Below are positions 1 to 8,024 of a stretch of 37,873 bases of DNA, one piece after another. The notes below the pieces were generated by a model. The model searched no databases and was not told the origin of the DNA. It worked only from the letters and a program-made list of their open reading frames with translations. A program made the translations under genes and the position numbers. This stretch comes from CAZJKE01 sp964555625 (GTDB lineage Bacteria; Planctomycetota; Phycisphaerae; Phycisphaerales; SM1A02), in the NCBI GenBank assembly GCA_964555625.1, contig CAZKTE010000009.1, positions 1-37,873 of the forward strand. Reading direction: 5' to 3'. Numbering within the stretch: position 1 is the first letter of the stretch; the number at the start of each line of letters is the position of its first letter.

Positions 1-60
1 GGGTGTCCAGACGGCGATCGGGTCGGCATTGTGCTCAGCGGCGGTAACATCCAGCGTTAA
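1..60 (+). CDS. C-terminal end of a threonine dehydratase / serine racemase-like PLP enzyme (partial)
   Basis: The first 60 bases read in frame 1 as GCPDGDRVGIVLSGGNIQR followed by TAA. The segment VGIVLSGGN matches the conserved C-terminal glycine-rich motif of fold-type-II PLP enzymes such as biosynthetic or catabolic threonine ammonia-lyase and serine racemase. The rest of the gene lies left of the window, so the exact substrate cannot be told. It ends 32 bases before the end of the convergent prfB. A chance match over 19 residues is possible, but the motif is distinctive. Confidence 0.6.
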   Translation, partial: GCPDGDRVGIVLSGGNIQR

Positions 61-92
61 CGGTCGACGCCGGCGCCGTAGCGTCAGGCGGC

Positions 93-1200
93 CTACTGCT
101 TCTGCGCGCGGCGACGCTGCAACTCAGCGTCGACGAACCCGTCGAGATCACCGTCAAGCACCGACTGGGGGTTCCCGACCTCGTGGCCCGTGCGGTGGTC
201 CTTGACGCGGTTGTCGTACAGCACGTAGCTGCGAATCTGCGTACCCCATCCTTGGTCGACCTTGCCACCGGTAGCCGCATCGAGTTCGGCCTGCCGCCGC
301 TCCTCCTCCAACTGGTCGAGCTTTGCCTGCAGGATGCGCATGGCCTGCTTGCGGTTCTGCAGCTGCGCCTTGTGTGTCGAACTGACAACCATGATGCCGC
401 TGGGCCTGTGAACGATCCGCACCGCCGAGGCGACCTTGTTGACGTTCTGTCCGCCCGGCCCCGATGCGCGCGCAAACGTCGTCAACTCGATGTCCTTCTC
501 GTCGACCTCGACCTGCGACTCGGCGAACTCGGGGATCACATCCACGGTTGCGAAGCTCGTCTGGCGCTTGCCCTGGGAGTTGAACGGGCTGACCCGGGCG
601 AGGCGATGGGTGCCACGCTCGCAGCTGAGATTGCCATAGGCCATAGGGCCCTTCACGAGGTAGGTCACCTCGCTGATGCCCACCTCGGAGCCATGGATGC
701 GGCTGATCTCCTCGATCTTCCAGTCCTTGCGATCGATGAAGTGGTTGAACATCCGATCGAGCATCGCGGCCCAGTCATCGGCCTCGGTGCCGCCGTCGCG
801 ACTCTGGATGGAGAGGAAGCAGTTGCGATGGTCGTGGGGACCACTCAGCAGCGACTGGACCTCCACGCGATCCATGCGGGTCTTTAACGTGAAGAGCTGC
901 TCGTCGGCCTCCGAGAGCAGGTCGCCGTCGTCTGCCTCCCTGGCGAGTTCGTAGGCGACCTTGGCATTCTCGAAATCGCCGATGACCGCCTCAAGGTCGG
1001 CCGTCTGGACCTTGAGGATCTTGTATTGCTCGATGGTGGCCTGCGCGGCTATCTGGTCGGACCAGAAGTCCGCCTCGTTCATCTGCCCCTGGAGCGCATC
1101 GCGAGCGGCGACCTTTCCGTCGTAGTCAAAGAGAGTCGCGGATCGTTACGATCCGCGCCTCGAGGTCATCGATCACGGGTTGGTGGGCGTCGAAGTGCAT
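93..1200 (-). CDS. prfB: Peptide chain release factor 2 with programmed +1 frameshift
   Basis: RF2 recognises UAA and UGA and triggers peptidyl-tRNA hydrolysis. The zero frame starts at ATG 1200, reads 24 codons ending RDSL and meets TGA at 1128-1126. A +1 shift on CTT-T continues as DYDGKVAARDALQGQ into the long frame that ends at 93-95, giving about 368 residues. In the fused numbering the codon-recognition tripeptide SPF is at about 204-206 and the catalytic GGQ at about 249-251, nearly the same as in the Escherichia coli protein. The product should autoregulate, since the in-frame stop is one RF2 itself reads. There is no Shine-Dalgarno before ATG 1200; a TATCCT hexamer lies 9 nt upstream instead. 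A frame-naive call would begin at 1082 and lose the first 39 residues. Confidence 0.95.
1126..1131 (-). promoter_or_regulatory. prfB +1 frameshift site CTT TGA
   Basis: Read on the minus strand the bases are CTTTGAC: a CTT Leu codon (codon 24) followed by TGA and then C, the canonical RF2 shift sequence. The downstream frame resumes with Asp-Tyr-Asp, as in many RF2 proteins. Slow termination at UGA-C when RF2 is scarce lets the ribosome slip forward by one base. Confidence 0.93.
1137..1157 (-). promoter_or_regulatory. Perfect 9-bp hairpin just upstream of the prfB shift site
   Basis: The arms CGCGGATCG (1137-1145) and CGATCCGCG (1149-1157) are perfectly complementary around a 3-nt centre. 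On the mRNA the 3' arm ends 5 nt before the CTT codon. No AGGGGG-like internal Shine-Dalgarno is present where Escherichia coli has its frameshift stimulator. The hairpin is seen directly; a stimulatory role is inference. Confidence 0.6.
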
Positions 1201-1209
1201 GCGGCCGGG

Positions 1210-1215
1210 AGGATA
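1210..1215 (-). promoter_or_regulatory. Candidate -10 (TATCCT) for prfB
   Basis: Minus-strand TATCCT ends 9 nt before ATG 1200, with no Shine-Dalgarno between. It forms a 7-bp inverted repeat (AGGATAC / GTATCCT) with the matching hexamer of the divergent aminotransferase. No good -35 is visible. The transcript would be leaderless or nearly so. Confidence 0.35.
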
Positions 1216-1237
1216 CCAGCACCCCGTCCCGGGGATG

Positions 1238-1243
1238 TATCCT
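1238..1243 (+). promoter_or_regulatory. Candidate -10 (TATCCT) for the aminotransferase
   Basis: TATCCT ends 8 nt before GTG 1252 and no Shine-Dalgarno lies between. It mirrors the prfB hexamer at 1210-1215. This spacing places transcription initiation at or beside the start codon. Confidence 0.35.
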
Positions 1244-1251
1244 GCCTCGCC

Positions 1252-2520
1252 GTGGAACCGTCCGACCGAGCGAGGCAGATTCCCCCGTCGATCACCCTGG
1301 CCATCAGCGCGAGGGTACGTGATCTTCTCGCCTCGGGCCGCGAGGTCATCGCCTTCGGCGCGGGTGAGCCCGACTTCGATACCCCGACGGTCATCACCGA
1401 TGCGGCGATCACATCACTTCGAGCCGGTGACACCCACTACATGCCTGCCTCCGGGACGCCGGAGGCACGCGAGGCCATCGCCGCCAAGCTCCGGGATGAG
1501 AACGGCATTGCCTGCAGCCAGGAGCACGTCTCGATCAACAGCGGCGCGAAGATGTCTATCAACCTTGCGCTGATGGCGCTGCTGGACCCGGGTCAGGGCC
1601 AGGAGGTCATCGTGCCCACCCCCGCGTGGGTGAGCTACGGGCCGATGATCACCCTTGCCGGAGCAACAATGGTGGAGGTCGCCACCGGTCCCGAGTCCGA
1701 CTTCAAGGCCACACCTGATGAACTTTCTGCGGCGATCACGCCCGCCACGCGCGCCATCATGCTCAATAGTCCCAGTAACCCCTGTGGCACCATGTACGAC
1801 CCGGACGAGACGCGGGCGATCGCATCCATGCTGGAGGCCCATCCGGACGTGGCAATCATCAGCGACGAGATCTACGACCGCCTCGTCTACGGTGACTGTG
1901 ATCACCTCTCCTTCGGGTCGATCGATCCCATCGCAGAGCGCGTTATCACGATCAACGGGCTCTCCAAGACCTTCGCGATGACCGGGTGGCGCATCGGCTA
2001 CGCCTGCGCACCGGGCAATGATGGTGCGATCGCGCGGGCGATGAACACGCTCCAGAGCCAGTTGACGACCTCGGTGACGAGCTTCTGCTACGCAGCGATC
2101 CCAGTCGCCCTGCAGCAGGCGACAGACAGGGTGGAGCAGATGCGATCGGTATTCGCCCAGCGGGCAGCCCTGATGCACGAACTCATCTCCGCCTGGCCAG
2201 ACTGCACCTGCCCGCGTCCGACTGGCGCCTTCTACGCCTTCCCCCGCGTCTCGGCTCACTACGGCAAGACGACGCCGCAGGGGCGGGAGATCACCGACGC
2301 GCTCTCGCTTGCCGAGGCGCTGCTCGAGGAGACCAGCGTGGCGATCGTGCCGGGTACGGACTTCGGCGGGTGTGGCCCGCAGCACATCCGGCTGAGCTTC
2401 GCCTGCAGCGAGGATCGAATTCGTGAAGGGGTAGAGCGGATTGGACAATGGCTTGGATCTCTAAGCGGATCGGCCAATGTCGGATCCTACAGTTCCTTGG
2501 ATGCTGTCAACCGGCCCTAG
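1252..2520 (+). CDS. Class I/II aminotransferase, aspartate aminotransferase type Ib-like
   Basis: This is a PLP fold-type-I enzyme that transfers amino groups, probably with aspartate or a related amino acid and 2-oxoglutarate. From GTG 1252 (422 residues) the N terminus reads VEPSDRARQIPPSITLAISA, as in the AspC subgroup Ib. Visible landmarks are GEPDFDTP near residue 40, SPSNPCG near 175, SDEIYD near 205 and the PLP lysine in SKTFAMTGWRIGY near 239. An upstream in-frame ATG at 1180 would add 24 poorly conserved residues and overlap the start of prfB, so GTG is preferred. The last ~20 residues are an unconserved tail. It converges on serA, and amino transfer to phosphohydroxypyruvate is conceivable, but the sequence alone does not show the substrate. 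Confidence 0.85.
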   Translation: MEPSDRARQIPPSITLAISARVRDLLASGREVIAFGAGEPDFDTPTVITDAAITSLRAGDTHYMPASGTPEAREAIAAKLRDENGIACSQEHVSINSGAKMSINLALMALLDPGQGQEVIVPTPAWVSYGPMITLAGATMVEVATGPESDFKATPDELSAAITPATRAIMLNSPSNPCGTMYDPDETRAIASMLEAHPDVAIISDEIYDRLVYGDCDHLSFGSIDPIAERVITINGLSKTFAMTGWRIGYACAPGNDGAIARAMNTLQSQLTTSVTSFCYAAIPVALQQATDRVEQMRSVFAQRAALMHELISAWPDCTCPRPTGAFYAFPRVSAHYGKTTPQGREITDALSLAEALLEETSVAIVPGTDFGGCGPQHIRLSFACSEDRIREGVERIGQWLGSLSGSANVGSYSSLDAVNRP

Positions 2521-2549
2521 ATTTGGTCGGCGGGATCGCGCGCCAATCT

Positions 2550-3554
2550 TCATCCCAGTGAGTTTGCCACATCGCTGGGCGGTGACACCACTACATCGCA
2601 TCCTTCAAGGCCTCTGCCTTGAAGGTACTGGAGAAGCCCAGAACATGCTTTCACGGCGACCCCTTCCTGGGCTTCACGAGTCGAAGCTCCCAGGTGTGGA
2701 GTGGCGAGGATCTTGGGATGTCCTCTGAATGGATGGTCTTCCGGCGGCGGCTCGGTTGTGTAGACATCGATCGCCGCGCCGGCGACGCGCCCAGCATCGA
2801 GTGCCTCGACCAGCGCTTCCTCGTCCACAATGCCCCCACGGGCAGCATTGACAACAAGTAGACCCTCCCTGCATCGTGAGAATTGCTCCTCGCCGAGCAT
2901 TCCTGCCGTCTCGTCTGTGCGTGGAACATGGAAGGAGATGACATCGATCTGAGTGATGAGTTCGTTAATGTCAGAGACCATCTCGACCTCGCCGTCCAGT
3001 GTGGTCGGATCTGTCATGAATGGGTCGTAGCCGACGACCTTCATGCCAAACGCGAGTGCCCTTTGGGCCACTGCTTGTCCAATCCGGCCCATACCGACGA
3101 TGCCCAGTGTTCGGCCAGCGAGTTGTACCCCGACGTAGGCGCTCCGATCCCAACCGCCACTGTGGAAGGTTGCATTGGAAGGTCCGATGTTGCGCGCAAG
3201 CGCCATCATCAGAGCAAAGGCATGTTCAGCCGTGGTGATCGTGCCTGCAGACGCCGAATTCATCACAAGGATGCCAAGATCTCTGGCGGTGGGGAGGTGG
3301 ATGTTGTCGACGCCCACGCCCGCCCGGGCGATGCCTCGCAGGCGGCATCCATCGCGGCCGAAGGCCCCCTTCAGGAGGTCCTCAGTGAGCTTGACGGCAC
3401 TTCGGACAACCACTCCATCGTGGGCCGCGAGTGCTTCTTCGAGGTCTGAACCAGCAAGTCCTGTCTGATCAGTGACTTCCACGCCGTCCTGGGCGGCAAG
3501 GAACGCGGCTCCCTGAGGTGCCAGCTTGTCTGCGATGAGTATGTTAATGGCCAT
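2550..3554 (-). CDS. serA: D-3-phosphoglycerate dehydrogenase, short form without ACT domain
   Basis: The protein is an NAD-dependent D-2-hydroxyacid dehydrogenase; the family member SerA oxidises 3-phosphoglycerate in the first step of serine synthesis. ATG 3554 starts MAINILIADKL, giving 334 residues. The Rossmann motif GIVGMGRIGQ, the catalytic-arginine stretch NAARGGIVDEEAL and the histidine in TPHLGAST are all present, and GRDGCRLRGIARAGVGVDNI is SerA-like. The chain stops soon after the substrate domain, so it lacks the C-terminal ACT domain used for serine feedback in long forms. A longer reading to 3689 has no conserved residues. A related hydroxyacid dehydrogenase such as a hydroxypyruvate reductase is the main alternative. 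Confidence 0.85.
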   Translation of the reverse strand: MAINILIADKLAPQGAAFLAAQDGVEVTDQTGLAGSDLEEALAAHDGVVVRSAVKLTEDLLKGAFGRDGCRLRGIARAGVGVDNIHLPTARDLGILVMNSASAGTITTAEHAFALMMALARNIGPSNATFHSGGWDRSAYVGVQLAGRTLGIVGMGRIGQAVAQRALAFGMKVVGYDPFMTDPTTLDGEVEMVSDINELITQIDVISFHVPRTDETAGMLGEEQFSRCREGLLVVNAARGGIVDEEALVEALDAGRVAGAAIDVYTTEPPPEDHPFRGHPKILATPHLGASTREAQEGVAVKACSGLLQYLQGRGLEGCDVVVSPPSDVANSLG

Positions 3555-3605
3555 GGCGCGGTTTCCAGGGTCGTGTGAGGGGGTGGTGATCGGCCGGAGA
3601 TTGGC

Positions 3606-3611
3606 TAGACT
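3606..3611 (+). promoter_or_regulatory. Possible -10 (TAGACT) for rpsO
   Basis: TAGACT lies in the divergent serA-rpsO gap, 50 nt before the rpsO start. It fits a loose TANNNT -10, and the same hexamer occurs on the minus strand in the leader of the REC-ANTAR gene. No convincing -35 is visible. Confidence 0.2.
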
Positions 3612-3635
3612 ACCCAATTCACGACACCAGCGGAC

Positions 3636-3665
3636 ATGAGGACAGAGGGCGAAACCCAGACATGA
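3636..3665 (+). other. Nine-codon mini-ORF overlapping the rpsO start
   Basis: ATG 3636 opens MRTEGETQT and stops at TGA 3663-3665, which overlaps the rpsO ATG (3662-3664) as ATGA. Such an overlap allows translational coupling. The mini-ORF lacks a clear Shine-Dalgarno and could be chance; no coding statistics are possible at this length. Confidence 0.2.
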
Positions 3666-3928
3666 TCGCCACGGATTCCAGACAAGCACTGATCAGTGAG
3701 CACCAGCGCCATGAGACCGACCGTGGATCCACGGAGGTCCAGGTGGCACTGCTGACGGCACGAATCGCCGAGCTCACCGGGCATCTCCAGGGCCACAAGC
3801 ACGACCACCACTCGCGCCGGGGCCTCCTGATGCTCGTAGGTCGACGCAACCGCCTGCTGCGATTCCTCTCCCGCACCAACAGGGAGGCCTACCAGGCCCT
3901 TATTCAGAAGCTCGGGCTCCGCAAGTAG
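3662..3928 (+). CDS. rpsO: 30S ribosomal protein S15
   Basis: S15 is a primary 16S rRNA-binding protein of the small-subunit platform. The 88-residue product has the usual length and conserved stretches: TDRGSTEVQVALLTARI, the HKHDHHSRRGLLMLVGRR rRNA-binding segment and FLSRTNREAYQALIQKLGLRK at the end. A GAGGG lies about 12 nt before ATG 3662. It is followed 154 nt later by pnp, the classic rpsO-pnp pair. S15 often represses its own translation through a leader structure; the leader here is short and I could not assign one. Confidence 0.97.
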   Translation: MIATDSRQALISEHQRHETDRGSTEVQVALLTARIAELTGHLQGHKHDHHSRRGLLMLVGRRNRLLRFLSRTNREAYQALIQKLGLRK

Positions 3929-4032
3929 GAGCCCTCAACCCGCGCCGTCACCTTCGCCGGCCCAGTCGTCACACTTGCGGCAGTGGACGAGCGACGCTCA
4001 TTCGACCGTCCCTTGTCTTCTGCCTCTTGGAA

Positions 4033-4065
4033 GCGCGACAGGCCCCTGAGCGACAGGGACCGCGC
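4033..4065 (+). promoter_or_regulatory. Hairpin in the pnp leader next to the Shine-Dalgarno
   Basis: The outer arms GCGCG (4033-4037) and CGCGC (4061-4065) enclose an inner stem CCCTG/CAGGG (4044-4048, 4054-4058) with loop AGCGA. The structure ends 3 nt before the Shine-Dalgarno AGGAAGG (4069-4075). In Escherichia coli a pnp leader stem cut by RNase III lets PNPase autoregulate. Similarity here is positional only. Confidence 0.35.
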
Positions 4066-4082
4066 CCCAGGAAGGCAAACGC

Positions 4083-6269
4083 ATGAGTACCAAGATCGTT
4101 GTCAGCCGAGAGATCGGCAACCGCACGCTGAGCTTTGAGGCCGGACAGGTCGGCAAGCTCGCCAGCGGATGCGTCATCGCCAGGTACGCGGACTCCGCCG
4201 TGCTCTGCTCGGCCATGCGAGCGAATCCGCGTCCAGGCCTCGACTTCTTCCCGATGCAGTGCGACTACCGGGAGCGAACGCCCGCCGCGGGCAAGTTCCC
4301 AGGTGGCTTTCGCAAGCGCGAAGGCGCACCAAACGAGAAGGAGATCCTCACCATGCGGCTGATGGATCGCCCGATCCGTCCGCTGTTTCCCGACGGCTTC
4401 ATCGACGAGGTTCAGATCCAGGCCTGGGTCATGAGCCACGACGCGGAGAACGACACCGACGTGCTGGCCTGCAGCGCAGCGTCCATGGCACTCTGCCTGA
4501 CGGACGCGCCCTTCGAGGGTCCCGTCGCCACCGTAAGAGTCGGCCGTATCGTGACCGATGACGGTGAAGCGCTGGTTCTGAACCCGACATACACCCAGAT
4601 GCAGTACTCCGACATCGACCTGGTGCTCAGTGGGCACAGCGACGGTGTCAACATGATCGAGGTCGGCGCCGCGCAGATGCCCGACGCCGATGTCCTTGCG
4701 GCCATCAAGTTCGGCTACGAGGAGGGCATCAAGCCCATCCTCGAGATGCAGGTCGAGTTGATGGAGAAGATGGGTCGCACCGAGACGGTGGTCGGCGACC
4801 TGTCGCTTCCCGCCGACGACGTGGCTGCCAAGGTCAAGGAGGTCGCCGAGACCGAGATGACCGAGTGCCGCAGGGTCCCCGGCAAGGCCGATCGCAACGA
4901 CAAGGTCGACGCGCTGCGCACTCGCGTGCTCGAGGAGACCTTCGCGATCCCGGAGGGATGCTCCTACAGCGAGCACAAGGACGCTGAGAAGCGCCAGTCA
5001 CAGGCACGTGAGGCGTTCCGAACGCTCGAGAAGAAGGTCACCCGGCGGCTCATCGTCGAAGAGAGCCAGCGGGCCGACGGCCGGGCGGCCGAGGAGCTTC
5101 GGGGATTGGAGATGGAGGTCGGCATCTTCGCGAGGACCCATGGGTCGGCGCTCTTCCAGCGCGGCGAGACCCAGTCTCTGGTGAGCTGCACGCTTGGTGC
5201 AGGCCGCGACGAACAGATCGTCGACGGGCTCCTTCCGGAGTTCGCCAAGAAGTTCTACCTGCACTACAACTTCCCGCCGTTCTGCACCGGCGAGGCCCGC
5301 ATGATTCGCGGACCCTCACGTCGCGAGATCGGTCACGGCGCACTTGCCGAGCGATCGTTGCTTGGCATTCTGCCGGACATCGAGGACTTCCCCTACACCA
5401 TTCGCATCGTCAGCGACATCACCGAGTCCAACGGCAGCTCGTCCATGGCGAGCGTCTGCGGCGGGTGCTTGGCTTTGATGGACGCGGGCGTGCCGATCGC
5501 CGGCACGTGTGCCGGCATCAGCGTCGGCCGCTTCAGCAACGACGAGGGCAAGATGGTCCACGTCCTTGACATCATCGGAGAAGAGGACTTCTTCGGTGAC
5601 ATGGACTTCAAGGTCTGCGGCACGCGTGACGGGATCACCGGTATCCAGCTGGACCTCAAGGCCCGTGGCCTGTGGTTCGACGAGATCGAGACGATCTTCG
5701 GCATCGCGCTGAAGGGTCGCCTCTCGATCATCGAGCAGATGGAGACGGTCATCGCGGAGCCGCGAGCCGAGCTCTCACCGCACGCACCGCGCATGATCAC
5801 GGTCATGATCGACCCGGAGAAGATCGGCAAGCTCATCGGGCCCGGCGGCAAGACCGTGCGGTCCATCCAGGAGCGTACCGGTGCAAACGTCGACATCAAT
5901 GACGACGGCACCGTGCAGATCAGTTCGGTCAACCAGGAGGCCGCCGAGCAGGAGAAGGCCGAGGTCGAGGCGATCGGCGCCGAGATCAAGGTCGGAAGCG
6001 TGTTCGAGGGCAAGGTCGTGTCGACCCGCGACTTCGGCGCGTTCATCGAGATCGCGCCCGGTACGGACGGCATGTGCCACATCTCCGAACTGGCCGATGG
6101 CTACGTCGAGAAGGTCGGCGACGTCTGCAAGGTTGGTGACATGCTCAAGGTGAAGGTCATCAACGTGGACGACACCGGTCGCATCAAGCTCTCTCGCAAG
6201 GCGCTCCTCTCCAAGTCCGACGAGGCGGAGGAGTCCAAGGAGTCCGAGGAGACCGCCGTCTCGAGTTGA
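4083..6269 (+). CDS. pnp: Polyribonucleotide nucleotidyltransferase (PNPase)
   Basis: PNPase degrades RNA 3' to 5' by phosphorolysis as a ring-shaped trimer and is central to mRNA turnover. The 728-residue chain has the normal order: first RNase PH-like domain (FPGGFRKREGAPNEKEILT near 75), helical linker, second catalytic RNase PH domain (RGETQSLVSCTLG near 365 and SNGSSSMASVCGG near 450), KH domain with LIGPGGKTVRSIQ near 585, and a C-terminal S1 domain (GSVFEGKVVSTRDFGAFIEI near 640-700). The end is acidic and serine-rich. AGGAAGG at 4069-4075 supports ATG 4083. It follows rpsO and probably shares its transcript. Confidence 0.97.
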   Translation: MSTKIVVSREIGNRTLSFEAGQVGKLASGCVIARYADSAVLCSAMRANPRPGLDFFPMQCDYRERTPAAGKFPGGFRKREGAPNEKEILTMRLMDRPIRPLFPDGFIDEVQIQAWVMSHDAENDTDVLACSAASMALCLTDAPFEGPVATVRVGRIVTDDGEALVLNPTYTQMQYSDIDLVLSGHSDGVNMIEVGAAQMPDADVLAAIKFGYEEGIKPILEMQVELMEKMGRTETVVGDLSLPADDVAAKVKEVAETEMTECRRVPGKADRNDKVDALRTRVLEETFAIPEGCSYSEHKDAEKRQSQAREAFRTLEKKVTRRLIVEESQRADGRAAEELRGLEMEVGIFARTHGSALFQRGETQSLVSCTLGAGRDEQIVDGLLPEFAKKFYLHYNFPPFCTGEARMIRGPSRREIGHGALAERSLLGILPDIEDFPYTIRIVSDITESNGSSSMASVCGGCLALMDAGVPIAGTCAGISVGRFSNDEGKMVHVLDIIGEEDFFGDMDFKVCGTRDGITGIQLDLKARGLWFDEIETIFGIALKGRLSIIEQMETVIAEPRAELSPHAPRMITVMIDPEKIGKLIGPGGKTVRSIQERTGANVDINDDGTVQISSVNQEAAEQEKAEVEAIGAEIKVGSVFEGKVVSTRDFGAFIEIAPGTDGMCHISELADGYVEKVGDVCKVGDMLKVKVINVDDTGRIKLSRKALLSKSDEAEESKESEETAVSS

Positions 6270-6312
6270 TCTGCCCTTGAGGGGCTGATCACCAGTCGTG
6301 GGAGGTTCGGCA

Positions 6313-7134
6313 GTGCACTGGACCTGGTTCATCGCGGGTCTCGCGCTAGGCGCGGTGGCCGCGTTGCCGGTGGTCCTTGCGCTCCATCGCCGCGCGGAGC
6401 GGCGCACGGACGAGGCGCGCAAGCGCGCAGCCAACTCCGAGCGGCTTGCCGAGATCGGCACGATGACCGGTGGGCTCGCACACGAGATCAAGAACCCGCT
6501 CTCGACCGTTGCGCTCAACGCGCAACTGCTTGCCGAGGACATCGGCTCCGCGGGGCTGCCCGAGGACGAGCGGCAGCGAATCCAGCGGCGGCTCGAGACC
6601 CTTGGGAGGGAGGTCGAGCGGCTCGGTGGCATCCTCGAGGACTTCCTGCAATTCGCAGGTCGCATGAACCTCGACCGCGAGGCGATCGATCTGCGCGAAC
6701 TGCTCGGTGAGATCGAGGACTTCTACGCGCCCCAGTGCGACCGCGACGGCGTGGTACTGCGCATGGATCTGCCCGGCGATGCGGTACGCGCATCGGTGGA
6801 TCGCGGCCTGCTCAAGCAGGCGATCCTGAACCTCCTGATCAACGCCTCGCAGGCCATGGTCGCCCACGGCGAGGGTGGATCGCGGGATCTCATGGTGCGC
6901 TTGGCGCGCGATGGGAGCACGGCGTCGGTACACGTGATCGATACCGGGCCGGGCATCGACCAGGACCGCGTGTCCGAGATCTTCCATCCCTACGTGTCAA
7001 GTCGCCAGGGCGGCACCGGCCTGGGACTGCCCACGGCGCAGCGCATCGTCCAGGAGCACGGCGGCCACATCGACGTGGCAAGCGAGCTGGGGAAGGGCAG
7101 CGACTTCACGGTCGTCCTGCCGCTGCGGGGGTGA
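6313..7134 (+). CDS. Membrane-anchored sensor histidine kinase (NtrB-like core)
   Basis: GTG 6313 is chosen because GGAGG at 6301-6305 precedes it by 7 nt; GTG 6298 would lie before that site. The 273-residue protein has one N-terminal membrane helix (FIAGLALGAVAALPVVLAL) and then directly the kinase core: H-box GGLAHEIKNPLS with phospho-acceptor His near residue 57, N-box NLLINASQAMV, G1 DTGPGI and G2 GGTGLGLPTA. There is no PAS, GAF or periplasmic sensor domain, so input must come through the helix or a partner. It overlaps the next gene by TGATG. The REC-ANTAR regulator 0.9 kb away on the other strand is a plausible but unproven partner. Confidence 0.9.
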   Translation: MHWTWFIAGLALGAVAALPVVLALHRRAERRTDEARKRAANSERLAEIGTMTGGLAHEIKNPLSTVALNAQLLAEDIGSAGLPEDERQRIQRRLETLGREVERLGGILEDFLQFAGRMNLDREAIDLRELLGEIEDFYAPQCDRDGVVLRMDLPGDAVRASVDRGLLKQAILNLLINASQAMVAHGEGGSRDLMVRLARDGSTASVHVIDTGPGIDQDRVSEIFHPYVSSRQGGTGLGLPTAQRIVQEHGGHIDVASELGKGSDFTVVLPLRG

Positions 7135-8024
7135 TGCAGGTCCTCATTGCGTTCAACCCGGTCAGTGGCCGCGGCCGCTCGGCGCAGCTTGCCGAGGAGC
7201 TTGCATCTACGCTCACAGATGCTGGCTATGAGACGCAACAAGTCCCCACGCCCGCGACCGTGGATGCCGGCTGGCTCGCCTCGAAGGAAACAGGCGACAC
7301 CGTGGCGGCGATCGCCGTCGGTGGCGATGGCACGATGCGCATGGTGGCTGCGGAACTAGCTGGCGGCGACGTGCCGGTCTACCACGCTGCCTGCGGGACG
7401 GAGAACCTCTTCGCCACATCAATGGGGCTCTCGCCGGATCCGGCACGTGTGCTGGCGGCGATCGAGGCGGGCAACGTGCAGCGCATCGACACGGCCAGTG
7501 CGGGCGGGGCATTCATGCTCCTGATGTGCTCGGTGGGCATCGACGCGGCGATTGTCGCGGACCTGGATGCTCGGCGCGGCGCGTCGATCACGCACTGGAC
7601 CTACGCGATGCCCATCGCGCGGCAGCTGTTGCAGTTTCGACACCCGACGCTCAGCGTCATCGTCGATGGAGAGCAGATTGTTGATGGATGCCGCGGCTGG
7701 GTCGTGGTTGCAAACAGCCCGGCCTATGCGCGGGGACTCAATCCGGCGCGCGACGCGTCGTTGACCGATGGCCTGTTGGACGTGCTGTTTCTGCCCGTCG
7801 GCGGTCTTCTGCAGTCACTTGCCTGGGTCCAGCGGATGATGCGAGGGGTGCAGTTGCGGCACCCGGCGGCGGTGCATGCCCGTGGTACCGCAGTGACCAT
7901 CGAGTCGGACCCGGCGTCCCCCTGGCAACTCGACGGCGACCCGGCTCCAGATGGCGCCGCCACGACGGCACTTGATGTGAGTGTCTCCCCGGCCTCGCTG
8001 CCGATCCTGCTGCCGTCTGGCTGA
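7134..8024 (+). CDS. Diacylglycerol kinase catalytic-domain (LCB5/YegS family) lipid kinase-like protein
   Basis: ATG 7134 overlaps the stop of the histidine kinase (TGATG), so the two are translationally coupled. The 296-residue protein begins MQVLIAFNPVSGRGRSAQ, the DAGK N-terminal motif, and carries the nucleotide-binding GGDGTM near residue 63 and ACGTENLFATSMG near 87. A C-terminal beta-sandwich domain follows (NSPAYARGLNPARDASLTDGLL). The family phosphorylates diacylglycerol, sphingoid bases or related lipids with ATP; the substrate here is unknown. In this subgroup PLGTxN is usual, and HAACGTEN here departs slightly. Coupling to a kinase may mean envelope-linked signalling. Confidence 0.85.
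   Translation: MQVLIAFNPVSGRGRSAQLAEELASTLTDAGYETQQVPTPATVDAGWLASKETGDTVAAIAVGGDGTMRMVAAELAGGDVPVYHAACGTENLFATSMGLSPDPARVLAAIEAGNVQRIDTASAGGAFMLLMCSVGIDAAIVADLDARRGASITHWTYAMPIARQLLQFRHPTLSVIVDGEQIVDGCRGWVVVANSPAYARGLNPARDASLTDGLLDVLFLPVGGLLQSLAWVQRMMRGVQLRHPAAVHARGTAVTIESDPASPWQLDGDPAPDGAATTALDVSVSPASLPILLPSG

Noticed and set aside
5775..6665. Long minus-strand ORF opposite pnp and the kinase gene
   Set aside because: It is antisense to the KH/S1 part of PNPase and reads as low-complexity Leu/Asp/Arg sequence with no motif.
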